Shown: positions 22,035-34,659, counted from the first letter of the stretch. The stretch is 64,000 bases of DNA from Agrypnia vestita (GCA_016648135.1 JADDOH010002057.1:62001-126000); one strand, 5' to 3'. A program made the numbers and translations. Notes: generated by a model from the letters alone, not told the origin.

Positions 22035-22526
22035 CAGGGTGTAACAGAGCTCGTCCACAATACTTAACAGGTGGATTCCTGCCTTGATTATAAGTCAAAA
22101 TTTTCAAGCAACCACTACCTAATATCAATAGTTATGAAGTTATGCAATATCAAAGTTTGCATTTTTTCAATATTTCTGACTTTTTTTTTGCAAAACGTTT
22201 ATATAAGTTAATGTAATCAGTAACTTATATCTAAAAATTCTAACAAGTCAAATAAAATGATAAATTCCTTCCAATTCCATTTGGAATTTTTTCTGGGTTT
22301 TTATTATTTTATTTGACTTTTATTGAAACGAAAAAGTTTTTCGTAATTGATATAAGTTACTGTAATGATACTTCAATGTTTTGTAAAAAATAAGTCAGAA
22401 ATATTGTAAAAAATGCAAACTTTGATGTCGCATAACTCCACAACTATTAATATTAGGTCATGGTTGCTTGAACATTTTCGACTCACAATCAAGGCAGAAA
22501 TTGTGGACTAGCTCTGTTACACCCTG
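22035..22526. mobile_element. TA-flanked foldback element, complete (copy 1)
   Basis: The termini CAGGGTGTAACAGAGCT and the reverse complement ending ACACCCTG at 22526 are flanked on both sides by TA. Complementarity extends over nearly the whole 492 bp. The left word 'cctaatatcaatagttatga' mirrors the right 'aactattaatattaggtca', and the centre contains 'ttccatttggaa'. There is no coding capacity. Complete relatives lie at 41171 and 62223. TA flanks fit a Tc1/mariner-like or other TA-specific transposase, which is not in this window. Confidence 0.88.
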
Positions 22527-22630
22527 TATAATTTAGATAAAACTTATGAAGATTTTAAATTAATATTCTTTTGATTTTTGGCTTCTAAAACACACAAACT
22601 TGCTTTCAAAATCAGTTGTAAATTTTCTGT

Positions 22631-22692
22631 GTATACTTTTCTGGGATATTCTGCCGTGTATATACATGGCAGAATGTCCCAGAAAAGTATAC
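22631..22692. repeat. Compact 62-bp hairpin, same family as 7491-7605
   Basis: 25-bp arms starting 'gtatacttttctgggatatt' pair with only one mismatch (a possible G-U) across a 12-base loop. The arm words match the 7491-7605 MITE. In RNA this would look like a pre-miRNA stem, but the family relationship argues for a MITE relic. Confidence 0.8.
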
Positions 22693-23188
22693 TAACCTGA
22701 GAACATTTTTAGTTGTTAATTTGGTATTCTTTGCCACATTCAAATACCTCGCCCACGTATTCTTGTCATGTGCAAAATGACGTTTTTCTTTGAATCTCTT
22801 CACATCAAGTATTTCTTTTTTCTTCATTCACTCTTTGCCTAAAATGTATTCTCCCGCGCTTTTCTTCATGTGTAGCATTCTATAAATAGAATGGCAGTGG
22901 GCACATTGAAGCGTGACTTTCACATAAATTTGAAAAAAAAAATACCTATATATCTCGTAATATTTCTAGCACAAATATTATCACAGTACTCAGATTTTAG
23001 TGTATCATTAATTTTCTGTTATACAACTAAAACCGAGGTATTTAATTTAGATTACACATGTTAACGCAAATATCAATATTCTCACTGCGCACGCTTTTGA
23101 ACTTATATTTGACATTTGTGCCATTCGTGTGTCTTCTGTTATACCATAATGCGACTTGATCCAAACTGGAATATATTTTTTTTCATAA

Positions 23189-23490
23189 AAAACTAACCCA
23201 GAAAAACAGAGTTTTTATTATAATCCCTTTCTCATTGAAACAGGTTTCGCGCCAACTCCACGCGTCCGGCTCGAAAATTAAACAATATATAAATCGTTAA
23301 AATTTAAAAAAATTCAAAATTATACTAAAATTATTTAAAAAATTTAAACTAAATTTTGTAAGATCATTTTTATCGTCGCCACGAGTCTGCCTGCAAAATT
23401 TCAGCTCGATTGGATCACGGGAAAAGGGTTAAAAATCGATCCAAAGTTTTTTCGGCAGACAAGCAGACGCTGCGAGTTAAAAGAAACCAA
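23189..23490 (+). repeat. Dispersed repeat family E, copy 3
   Basis: Contains 'ccctttctcattgaaac', 'cacgagtctgcctgcaaaat', 'ctcgattggatcacgggaaa' and 'atcgatccaaagttttttcg' in the same order as the other copies. The closing 'agaaagggag' is altered to 'agaaaccaaggg'. Confidence 0.75.
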
Positions 23491-26400
23491 GGGAAGCGAA
23501 ACGTCGAAATTTCGTAAAAAGTGTTTGACATATAGCGCGCACGCGCAATGACAGCTGGAGTAGCCAGCATCAAAAAATGCGCATTACTTGAAGCATTTTT
23601 AGCGCAATAATCATAATAAACTCGCGAAAACGAAACGATATCACCTTATTTGTTACAAAATGTTGATTGTGTAATGACATTATGGTATGCGGAGTGCACT
23701 ATCGGAATGCATACAAATAGGTATTATTCCAGCATAAAATATTGTAATCTATTCGTATCACTGCAATTCCATTCCATAAACCCGTGTAAATAGCACGAGG
23801 AAAATGTTAATGGCTCGGCAATGTTTTGTTTACTTGTTTCAAGTAATTATCCTGTTTATCAATGAAACATTATCCCATCTTGATGAGTCAGAAATTGTGT
23901 AAACACAAATTGTAGAATGATCTAAGTGGCTTTCCTAGCAGTAATTATTATTATGCACTATTATGTTTATTAGTCTCATTTGTTAACCCTTGGCATTCCA
24001 TGGCAGAAAATGTCCATTAGCTATATACGTTATGATAAAAAAAATAGTTATTTTACTACAGATACAACTGAGCATTTAGGGTGAAAATAGAAAATGTATT
24101 ATTATATAATTCCTCCATTATATTGTTTAAAATTTAAGTATTTATCAGGCCCCATTCATCATCGTCATTTTTCAAATACCGTATCATTGAAATAATGAGA
24201 GATATATATTTATGATCTTTTTGTCTTACTGCAAATGTTATTTTTTACATAAGGACTGAATTCAAAAAAGGTTTTTTTAGGATTCACTTCATATAATTGG
24301 TTTACCACTAGTCAATCAAAGGGTAGGATTGCAATAGTGTGTAATGGTGATGAGATACACCGTGATTGTAACTGTGATTGTGACTGTATGATTAGTGTTT
24401 GGTTATAAATATTTTTAATAACTTTAAATTATTCGTAATTTGGTAAGGATTTACCGGTACAATGCAAACTAAACCACCAAATCAAAAGAACTGCGATTAA
24501 AATGGAATTATACTGCGAATTAACGCCATCAAAATTAGAAATTACCACAGATAATGAAATGATACAAAGTTGAACTTAACCCATCTCTTGTATATTTAGG
24601 GCACGTCTATAATGCAGCTTAAGTATTTATTCTTGCATAATTAGCAAACAAAACACATTTTTTTACTATGGACGTTGTTTTTAAATTTTTTTTAAAATTT
24701 CATTCCTAACCGAGCCTCTTCAAGTAAAAACATATTTTTGTAATAAAGCGCTACTTATTTTGTAAGACATTATGCTTTATAATAGTATTTGGTTTGACCT
24801 TTTCATAATTATTTCAAAATTTCCAACTCGCAGTAATTTTTTTATACAAGTCAAACGTATCGGAATCAGCCGTGGAATCAGACTGCGTGTCATATATTAT
24901 ATTTATTTATTTATTTAATATTCACGGAAGACCAACAGCACAACAACAAACATTAATATAATATAGAGGGCCAATTGTAGGTCTCCACTTTTATAAACAT
25001 GTTAATTATGATAAATATGTTATGAAATAAACTTTGGCACAAAAAGATAATAATAATAGATAGATAATAATAGATATAAAAAGTAATACTATTATATACA
25101 ATAAATTTATTCAAGTCTATATATTTTTTTGGTCTGTACAAATGAGTACTGAGTACTGATTTAGTGAGTACTCATAAAAACGACGCTATATAAATGATCC
25201 AAATATTATTATTATTATTATTAGAACGTAAGTAATATTCAATAACTTTAGAGCACCAAATAAATGTACTACAAACAAAAAATAGTGAAAATAGTATCAC
25301 TCACTTTTATATACCAGCACAAAAAAATTATTATGAAGAAATACAGCCCTCAAAGCCACACGCACGTGACTCGAAATTCTGATAACAATTCCAAAACTAC
25401 GCATCTACGACAAGTATTTTCATTTTCATATTTTCAAATTAGTCAGTTGTTTTCCGACAAAAAATTTAATAATCCATATTTCAAGAAATGAAATAAAATA
25501 TCATATTAGAAAAAACATACTTTGTTCTTGATGTTCTTGTTTGTATACGATATTTTATACTCCATATAATACTCAAATGATAAAAACCATCAGCTTATAC
25601 ATTGTCGAACTTATTACTTAAATATATTGTAATTGGTTTGTAATAAAAAGTAATTTAAAAATTTTCCCAATAATTAGCTCGTGAGATTTTCCTATATGAA
25701 CATAAATTTTTAGCGAGACAGGTATAATACAGTAAAAATAACATGCATAAATTGTATATAAATTATATAAAATAATTATCGTAATAACTAATCATAGTTA
25801 AATCGCAATTATCAATTTATTATCGTTACAGTCGAACACCAATTACAATCACAGTTTATCTCATTACTACAATGTATCCTAAAGACTGTGACCAGTAAAT
25901 CGAATTAGATTATGTAAAAAAAAACGTTATCAATATATGGTTATCATCAGCTATTGTTAACTAACTCTGAATGAAGCCACTCTCTCCCTCTTCTTTCTCT
26001 TTCAATGTCCACATAAGAGGATTTTATGAGATTTTTAAGTAGAGACAATCACTAAGAGACGGATATTGCTACCTTGAGATCCTTCGGTGACGTCATCATG
26101 GCATCCTGGTCCGTGTATACACACACTGTCTCAAAAATTGGTCGTCTCGTGCATGCTTCACGCTTGTTATATGTACATCAAATATCAGCACCACTGATGC
26201 TTGATAAAATTGATAAATTTGATTCTCTTCTACAGCGATTAAAACGGAATATATGTTTGTAACTAAATGTCTTTTGTTGCTTTAACTTATTAGAATAAAT
26301 ATTTGAAGGGAACCAAGGAAAGAAGGGAATAAATGAAGTTTGTGAGCACGTGTTGACTTTCGTTATCAAATCAAACGCCGTATATACATTTATCTTTCTA

Positions 26401-27713
26401 CCAATCAAAATCTTTTCACGTTTACTTGGTACTTAGACATATTCGACTAAATCTCTGAGATCTATCTCATCGTGCCTCATATTATCGACAGAGGAAATTA
26501 TTTTCTTTAATATTGTGTACTCGTACACCATTTTTATAAAATCACTACAGCACTTTACGAAAGTATTATAAAGCTGTTTCCTCACAAAACATCACTTAAC
26601 GCTATTACCTCTCTCTGTTCTTCAATTTATTTTCCGGTACGTAGCACGACCGTAAATATTTTTTTGGTCTTGTGATTCTAGGCAGGTCTGACATAATCGG
26701 ATTTATCCCCTGTCTGAGCCTTAGAACTAATTTTGTCGCCAGAGACGCCTTGCCATGCACATCATGAATTTTATTAAACGTGATTCCCTTAACGTTTATA
26801 TTCGGTTTAGCATTAATTGGCAGTTACTTAATGGTTCAGCGTGGTTATTTTATTTATTTAAAAAACACAGGAGAACATTTGTACCATAATTTTTACAGTA
26901 ACATTAAAAAATAACTATGGTGGCAAAAATATATATACCACTTGAAAAGTTGTAACCATATTTTTGGACATTTTACAAAAAAAAAAAAATTCTTGCTTTA
27001 AGAAAAGAAAAGAATTCAAGCCCAAAACATTTTTAATATAAAATTTATGTTGAGCATTGCTATTTTTACTTAAATTTTAAAGATTTAAGTTATTTTCTAT
27101 TGACTTTTTAATTAATGTTATTTAAAATATTTTTTAAATATTTTAATTCATTTCATTGCTTTCATTATCTTTTTGGACTAGCCGGAAAACTATAATAGAG
27201 TAATATATTAAATATTATAGCAGGCAGGGAACGAAATGAAATTTTCATGTTCCTGACAAAATCCTTAGTTTTAAGATTACTGAAATTCAAAATGCTTGCT
27301 GAATTTCAATAACATCGTTGCTGTTTGCATTGATATTTTTAATTTTGTTTAATATATATATTATTATCCATCAATACGTGTAAGTAATATCCACTATAAT
27401 TAAATATTTATTTACACGTGCACTTGGAAGAGTACATACGTAGTCGCGATGAAAATAAAACCTGCTAGTGTGTTTAGTATAAAATTCGGTTTATTAAAAT
27501 AAAAATATTTATTTTCAAATCCTGTGATATTTTTATTGAATATATATTTATTCAAACAAATATACATTTTAAAATAAAACATTTATTATTTTACATGTAC
27601 GTATATCCTCGGTAGGTTTGATCATCTACCTGGCATTCCGTCAAGGATTTTCTTCGATAATCATTAGTGCTTTTTTCTTGTTTTTATTTTGCTAATGATA
27701 TTTTTATTTCCAG
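23491..27713. other. AT-rich end of intron 1
   Basis: Contains one family C repeat (24655-24830) and an ATT microsatellite near 25207. Words near 24350 (gtgattgtaactgtgattgt) and 25845 (ttacaatcacagttt) are weakly inverted. No exon with plausible splice sites was found before 27714. Confidence 0.35.
24655..24830 (+). repeat. Dispersed repeat family C, copy 1
   Basis: 'cttcaagtaaaaacatattt', 'gtaataaagcgc' and 'gaccttttcataattatttc' recur in order, with mismatches, at 53930-54095 on the same strand. Non-coding. Confidence 0.65.
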
Positions 27714-27817
27714 GCCTTGTTCCATGGATCCTCCGAGGGCGGAGGACGATGAGGCCCCCAAGGACCCCGCCGCGCGCCAGCCAGTCCACCAGGAGTATAC
27801 GGAGCAGGACTTTGAAG
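27714..27817 (+). CDS. Ndae1: Ndae1-like SLC4 exchanger, N-terminal exon
   Basis: A 104-bp GC-rich block in AT-rich surroundings, preceded by a pyrimidine tract and acceptor tatttccag and ending GAAG|GTATTT. The frame reads PCSMDPPRAEDDEAPKD, then PAARQPVHQEYTEQDFE, ending in phase 1. Joined to 58363 it continues G-HRAHTVFVGVHLP, matching the conserved (E/D)FEGHR-x-x-(Y/F)VGV segment at the start of the cytoplasmic domain of sodium-coupled SLC4 transporters. These membrane proteins exchange or cotransport Na+, HCO3- and Cl- to regulate pH. The acidic, proline-rich start is typical of their variable N-terminus. The ATG at 27724 could be the initiator; otherwise the chain starts at 4469. Confidence 0.8.
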
Positions 27818-28066
27818 GTATTTCAATCTTATTAAGTGCGTATTTACATACATATTTACAACTAATTTGTATTTTTTCACTAACATGACAATTTAATTTG
27901 ATCATCAGGAAACGATATTTTGCGGTAAATTTTTAAGGATAGGTAAGATAAGGTAAAGTCGAGTGATAGCAGGAGGGTTAAAAAGGGACTATGGTTACAA
28001 ATTAAGTGGCATAAAGTAATTACACTGGCAACAGGTTTAATATAGGACTTTTTCGAAATTAATTTG

Positions 28067-28257
28067 ATTTTTTTTTTTTTTTAAAATAGAGATGCGAAAC
28101 GGAATTCATGTCACATCAATATTCTTACTGTTTTCAAATTAAGCTAAACGCTTGTGCTATGAAAATAGGACTAACTTGCTTGTCTGGAGTGAGATTCGAA
28201 CCTGCGACCTTTGGATCACGAGGCGAGAGTCCTAACCACAAGACCAACAAGCTACTC
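28067..28257 (-). mobile_element. tRNA-derived SINE, near complete
   Basis: Read on the minus strand, it has a tRNA-like head with A box 'tggtcttgtggttagga' (about 28229-28245) and B box GGTTCGAATC (28193-28202). The body 'cctattttcatagcacaagc' and 'aatattgatgtgacatgaat' follows, ending in a run of about 14 A (T-run from about 28068). It is the best-preserved of five related copies (3655, 12083, 38048, 45735, 47525). Such elements are transcribed by Pol III and mobilised by LINE enzymes. Confidence 0.85.
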
Positions 28258-28506
28258 ATATTATTAATAATATTTATGTTTTTATTGCTACTCATATCTA
28301 GGTAAAGGCTCCTTCTTCAAACCCCCTTTCTAAATCTTTCATACTAGTTGCAGGGTTTCGTAGGGGAACACAGAAATATCAGAACTTAGAAAAGGTGTCA
28401 ATTAAAATTTATATAGGTATTTATTCAATTATGTCTACATAATTTAATTTAATAATCAAATTGAGAAGTAATTGAACGTTTCGGCGTTAATTTTGTGGCA
28501 ATCCAT

Positions 28507-28723
28507 TATTAACAAATTATGAAATAAAACACTGAACTTTGTTTTTTTTCACTATTTTATATTTGAGACTTCTTACACTACATGTTTTGGAAACGTCCGT
28601 TTCCTTTATCCTTCACCTGAAGAAGGAAACGGACGTTTCCGAAACATGTAGTGTAAACAAGTCTCAAATATAAAATAGTGGAAAAAAACAAAGTGCAGTG
28701 TTTTATTTCATAATTTGTTAATA
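28507..28723. mobile_element. Large palindrome made of two facing Penelope-type ends
   Basis: About 100-bp arms (28507-28610 and 28620-28723) are almost exact reverse complements, from 'ttattaacaaattatgaaat' inward to 'ggaaacgtccgtttcc'. The right half contains a complete hammerhead-like motif. The left half carries a change in the GAAA core and lacks CTGAAGA. The tail words 'aaaatagtgg' and 'acaaagtg' match those after the other motifs. I interpret this as head-to-head terminal repeats with the coding part lost. Confidence 0.75.
28614..28653 (+). ncRNA. Hammerhead-ribozyme-like motif, intact core
   Basis: CAC (28614-28616) can pair with GTG (28651-28653). The core is CTGAAGA (28617-28623), then one A, helix II GGAAAC/GTTTCC with loop GGAC, GAAA (28641-28644), palindromic ACATGT (28644-28649), and A as the cleavage base. 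Helix I is short (3 bp). All conserved core positions are present. The layout, including the extra A and palindromic helix III, is the same as at 9360. Confidence 0.62.
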
Positions 28724-28729
28724 AAATTG

Positions 28730-30834
28730 AGGTTTGAGTTAAGTGTGCAGAATTGTTCTTTAGATACATATCTAGGATGGAAAATTAGATGAGTCAGAAA
28801 ATAAAATGCGACTATTTTTTTATGTTCTGAAGAAGGACAAATGGTATGATTAATTATTTGAAAAATTTGGCTAGCAACAACGACATTAGTCAACTTGGTT
28901 CAACGTTTTCATGCAAAAAATAAAATAACTCGTTCAAAAATTTGATAAAAAAGCAAAGGCTTTAAGATATATTTCGTAAACAAACGAAATTCCAAAATTT
29001 TATTTTGGCTCTCCTGAAAACTTGCATTTTTTTAATATTCGGTTGTTTCTTTCGCCCAAGATTTGTAACTACAGCCCATTTTAATCCCCTCCCAGTATAA
29101 CTAATCTGTTTTTGAAAATTTCATTTAGTAGATTCTTTCTTTTCCTGAAGAAGGGTGAACCGCTCCCAAAGTCTTTAATATTTTAATATCAAATAATACT
29201 TTTTTATCATTACGTCGTTAAAATAAAATTTTAAATAAATATCTGTAACTTTTATCCGTAAATGGATGATTTTACAAATAAAATTTTTAATGATTGCAAC
29301 GATTAATGAATTGCTCCGTACATCTACCCTATTAACGAATTAATTTATGTATTGGCTTCGCTCTACTTAATATTTTTCCATATTCTACCTACCTAATGCA
29401 TACCTACCTGTACTGTACTGTAATGTACCTAGCGAGCTCTACCCACGCTGGGTCTCGCCTGCTTGAAATGCACTGCAATATTCTGCCAGCACGTGTAGCC
29501 AGCAAGCAATCCAGATGTAAATCGTAATTGAGCTCAACATTTAAAAATATAAATATAATGACTAAATTTTTACATATTCCATATTATGTTGTTAATTTAT
29601 CATAGAGAGGTATACCAAAAATATTAGTTCAAAATCAAACAATTTTTTTTCCGAGTGCGCTTTGAACTCCTGGAGTTCTAATGCACACTACGTCATTTCA
29701 AAATAGAATTTTTCTAAATATTTTTTTATACTGTGACGTTTCTGGGTACAAATGTCGACAGCTAAAGGAATGACCGCTTTTTAAAAACGTCACCGCATCC
29801 CAGTATAATCTAATTAATAGCAATGAGTACTTTGTGTATAGTAGTGCAACGAGTACGTACATTGAATAATGACTTTTACTTTATCTGATAAAACATTTTG
29901 GTTAAAATCCGACCGGAACAAGATTTTCTACCAAAACCGAATCCAAATATCGACTTCTGTCCTGGTTTCAAATTTATACTATCCCCTAAAATACTGTTTC
30001 TAAACTAGTTAATTTGGGTTCATTTTAATAAAAGACATCAAATAAATTTGTAAAAAAAACTATTAAGATACACCTTGAACTAGGTGAAATTTTATAAGCC
30101 GAACGGGATTCAACAATTCGCGAACGGAAGTTTCGGCCGATTTCTGGCCGAAACTGAAACCAAAATTTTGGTCACTTATTATGATACATTTAAATCTGAT
30201 TAAAATAATAATGATTCTGTTCGGAATATTATGAGATTTATGTAATATATTTTATTTCAATATTTTTTTCAAAAATATTTTTTTCCAATACGTAAAAGTG
30301 CTATCGGTAAGAAATGATGTTATTATTACATAAATAACGGTAAAAAAAAATTACAATTAGAAATTTTACAATCACCAGGATAACCAAATAAATTCTTTTT
30401 TGCGTAAATTCTATTTAATTTGGCCTTTCCTAACTCCTACGTCCTTTTCGGCTTCAGACCTCGGTGATCTACACATGGCCATTCCACTCTATTCTTGCTA
30501 TATTTTTAACCTTTGAGACTCTTATCGCATTAATATCTAGATAACAATAACAACTTGTTATAGCGTCTAGTCAAAATTGATTTTCTAAAGTTGACCCAAA
30601 GATATGACAATATATTTTCCTTTCATAAACATTTAGTCATATTCAAAGTCAGTTCATATTTCATACATATATATACTAACATAGTTTATGTGTGCAAACA
30701 TAAAAACTTTCTGCATAAGAATTGATATTTAATTTAGTTTGTTTGATGGAATTGGTGAAAATTTTAAGAAAGTGCATCCATCGCTTAGAAAATGCAAATA
30801 CACTTTCTTTCATGTTTTGTACTTACTTACCGCC
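28730..30834. other. Intronic sequence, mostly unassigned
   Basis: A decayed hammerhead-like word series (CTGAAGA at 29145, GGG...CCC, then CAAA in place of GAAA) suggests another dead Penelope end. A 29340-29510 block rich in 'acctacct' words and slightly GC-richer has no recognised content. Confidence 0.3.
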
Positions 30835-31090
30835 CCGCTATTTCTCTGCGGGGGTAGGCAGAGAGGATAGAGCGTCGCACTCTTCTATCCTGACACACTA
30901 CTATCGCCTCATCCACATTCACACATCTCCGCATACAAGCACGACGATTGTTGAGGCTCTAAACAAGACTTTCCTCGAGTATCTGGTTAATCTGGTCATG
31001 TCACGTCTTTCGCATTCGCCCTCTCTTTCTGGTGCCGTTAAGACTCGGATCATATTCTTTCCTCATTAATTCATTTAACATGTCCAAACC
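30835..31090 (-). pseudogene. LINE ORF2 C-terminal fragment (SAYPRR type)
   Basis: The minus-strand frame reads HDQINQILEESLV, a stop, SLNNRRACMRRCVNVDEAI and VVCQDRRVRRSILSAYPRR, then EIAGR and a stop. This is the C-terminal tail of a non-LTR retrotransposon family common in insect genomes, with its R-A-C-M-x-R and W/R-x-S-I-x-SAYP pattern. The upstream part (to about 31090) continues the family sequence out of frame. It is a different family from the 19405 copy. One internal stop and 5' truncation make it dead. Confidence 0.75.
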
Positions 31091-31099
31091 ATTTGAGCG

Positions 31100-33654
31100 A
31101 CCTTTTTTCATTCTATTCGCTTTGCTAAGATCAACTTTACGTTCTTTCTTAACATCTTCATTCTTTAGTTTATCATTAATGGATGTTTGTATCCTTATAT
31201 ATTTTGTATTCTTATTGTTGAGACCTTGCTACGCCAATGTTAATATCTGCTGCGTAGCGTTGCGATCTTCTTACGGTGGATGCTGGTTCCTATAACACTC
31301 GGTGGTATGGTTACAGCTTTTATTGGGATATTTTTATACAATGTAAGATAATATATACTATGGCGCGCGATCGGTATAACGCCGTGGCTATAATCAGTCT
31401 AACTTTCACGCGGACCCGGCCGACCTTTTATGCCCTTTCTCGCCCACTCTTGTTCGCTCTCTCTTTTGCCCATTCCACAGACACTTATATTTTGTATTTG
31501 TATTTTGTATCCTTATCAATATCCCGAACGAAGGAGTTACGTTAGAAAAGATTTAAAATTTGGTACCTAATTAAATTACAAATACAAAATACGTAAATAT
31601 TATTATATGTTTATTTAGGATTAACCATTCACTTGGAGTAGAGCCGCATTAAAGGGAAATGTTCCTTTAATACCCTTAAAGGAAAACAAAGCTAAGCTCT
31701 CAGTGGGCGAAGTAAATCCTTTTTTATTACATGTTTTACGCCCTTATTTCTCATTAAATTCATAAATAAGATTACACAATTCTTATATAATATTTATTAC
31801 ATTGCGTACATAAAAACAATTAAAATATTTTTAAAATATTTATTTATTTTTATTTATGTATTTATTTCAGTATGTGTGGAGTTTAGTGCAGTCCCACACA
31901 TTTCATATAAGTAAACATACATTGAATTATAATACAAATGGTACATAAAATATAAAAGAATATGGTATATAGACAGAAATTATCACAAGCAGGTACATAA
32001 GAAATGAGTTATTTAGACAAAAATTATTAAAATACTTACGACAAAATATATTGAAAGAATTCGCGAATTCAGTAGATCCTGTTTTGCAAAATTACTGTAT
32101 TTAAACGATGATTATTTATATTTCTTAATTAAATTATAGCTACATAAACATCCATATTGATGTATGGTTCCAGAACCACCATGAAAACATCACCACTATA
32201 TAAAAACTGTAACACATGTCAAACTATATTATTGCACGTTTAACGATACAAATATATCGTTTATATTCAGAAACTAAGAGTCACGCCTTCTATCCTCTTT
32301 GCCTATTCCCAGCAGTGACAGGCCGGTGAAATGAAAAAGTTAATTAATGTTAGTAAAGAATTAATTAATAAACTTTTTAAAGGAAGGGATAAAGGTTTTG
32401 ACGTGTCTTTCTTTTTGTAACGATTGAGAAAATTAATTTAAATTTTCAATAACTTGCATCACACCATACCTCTTGCAATAGTTAGTTTCAAAATAACAAC
32501 AATTTCTGCAAAATAAAATTGAAATTTTTGCGTCACACTGTACGATATCAGAAATCGATGACGGTTTTCTCAGAAAATAGAAAATACGGCAAAATAAATT
32601 GAAAGCTGTATAAGGACCGTGTTCTCTGAACATATTCAATTTAATATAAGTCATATTGCTCCGTTTTAACTTATATAACTCGAACTCTTATAAGAAGGTC
32701 TCCTCGCTCCACATGCCTGGGCGGCCTAATGTAAATGTACCATAAATAGAATTAATTCAAGGGACAATCCGGGGGTGAGTGGGAGGACCTCTCGATAGAA
32801 CACCGCGGGGGAAAGAGACAACAGATTTTCTCTCAACCAAGTTAGCGACTCTATTGACCTTCACGAGAAACTAAGATTTTCATTAGAGCTCCACATGAAG
32901 ATAGTCACCATTGCTGAGAAAATAAAACTGAACCTAATCCAATAATTTACCAATATAGCACATGTTTATTTATTTACTATTCCAATTGAATCCGAGATTA
33001 GCAAATGGCTCTAAGTCCGTTTGATCAATCTTTTGGGAACGCCAAAAACAGTTTAAATAACTTTTAAGTAGTTATATTTAAAAGAAAAACAGCCGTGTTA
33101 TGGGTATCATTTGAGTTATCGTAAGTCAAATTTCATTTAGAGTTATTAGCAGTTGATTATTATTAGAGATGACACTGATAAAAATCAATGGAATTTTAGC
33201 AATTTAATTTTACTTAAGTTATGAATAGTTTAATATCTCTTTAGATATCAGCTTTTCTGTTGAGTTTGACTTATCAACGGTTCAAATCGTTTGATTTATC
33301 GGCAGTAAAATATCGTGAACTTAAATAAACCTTTTAATAAAACATGTATTCAACAGATACCTTATTGACCCTAATATATAATCCCGTAATTGTAAATTAA
33401 GATAAAACGAACAACCTTTAGTATAAATTTAAAGCCTTGGCTTAGAATATCCGTATTGAGATAAAACAGTAAAGAAATGAAATTTTATCAGAAGAATCCT
33501 TCAATTTCTTAAAATTCCTATGATAAGAGAATATAGTTTAGTAAAAAATATTTTACAGTGTTCACTCTCTAAGTAATAAGAACATTCTCCAGATTCTCTG
33601 TAAAATTACGCAACATTACGCAATCAATATTTCTTTCACTGCTTGATTACTCTG
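31100..33654. other. Intronic sequence, no gene recognised
   Basis: A locally GC-richer strip at 31360-31470 (atggcgcgcgatcggt, cggacccggccgacc) and another at 32690-32830 (gggggtgagtgggagg, accgcgggggaaagag) stand out, but no domain or splice-bounded exon could be assigned. The rest is AT-rich. Confidence 0.3.
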
Positions 33655-33924
33655 ACATATCGTCGCTGTATATATAATTAAGCCTATGTGCCGTTTTAGT
33701 ACATTCTGAGATAAACGAATGAAACTGTTTTAAAAAATAATTGCACAGACTAGATTTATAAAAAATATTTTACATAATTACTCGGCAGACTTGCCACATG
33801 AACGGTAATGTTTTTTTTAGTATATCTCTATTATTTATATGAAACATTGTCAAATTGATTAATTCATCTGAGAATGTATTTTAAATGGCACGTAGGCTTA
33901 ATTATATATACAGCGACGATATGT
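33655..33924. repeat. 270-bp MITE with about 58-bp inverted arms
   Basis: 'acatatcgtcgctgtatata' at the left end is mirrored by 'tatatacagcgacgatatgt' at the right end. Complementarity continues through 'ttaagcctatgtgcc'/'ggcacgtaggcttaa' to 'acattctgag'. The interior is AT-rich and non-coding. The high arm identity suggests it is not very old. Confidence 0.88.
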
Positions 33925-34659
33925 TAATTGAATGTAAAGAGAAAATGAATGTAAAATGAAGGCGTTTCAACAAATTGAAAAGCCTTCAAAACATATTATA
34001 CATGTATCCGTTTCATTTTCAACCTTAAAAAATTCAATCACATCTCGACTTTCTGAAATTTTCTCCATTGACCTACAACTCGACAACGCTATAACATTCA
34101 GTTTTATCTCTTCTTTATAATGTTATTTTTAATCTTCACTAATCTTTGTACCTGAAATCTTAATTTAACTATTTCATTTATCTTGGCATTCAGCTGACAG
34201 TACTTCACTACCCATCTCCATTCATGAAACTTAATCTCAAGCTACTCATCGAAATGAAGTCGGCTAAGCTGTGGAATCAACAGATGTCACATCATTCCAG
34301 ACCATATTCAACAGTAAACTAAATCAATTGTACCTTTCTCAAAACCTAATGTCCTATTCGTTTCATTGTTATAGGGAGTTTTGTTATTGTTATGCTATAC
34401 TTCGGAAACCTATTTTAAATGTTACACTAAATTCTGTGGTTGCTTGAAAGAAATTGCCAATTGACAATAAACCCGCCCTAAATATTGTTAAATGTGTGAA
34501 AAAAGTTAATAAATAAATAAATGAAATCAGATACGAATACGTTTACCCCAGTGGCTGTTGTTTCTATAACACTTATTTAATTTTAATATGCACTCAAAGG
34601 TAAAACGATCACCATTTTGAGATATTTGAGACATTTATCCAATGAAATTCGCGACACAT

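Larger units (their letters stand above)
4498..27713 (+). other. Putative intron 1 (about 23 kb), transposon-filled
   Basis: Spans the candidate donor GTAAGT at 4498 to the acceptor tatttccag at 27711-27713. It contains no other convincing exon. Its contents are listed individually. From 4504 to 5930, and in the unlisted gaps, I see only AT-rich sequence with no gene or recognisable element. Confidence 0.4.

Noticed and set aside
27684..27905. Two minus-strand frames over 27684-27905
   Set aside because: They are shadows of the GC-rich SLC4 exon on the + strand.
29145..29175. CTGAAGA...CTCCCAAAG as a hammerhead
   Set aside because: GAAA is CAAA, helix II is only about 3 bp and helix I is absent; at most a dead remnant.
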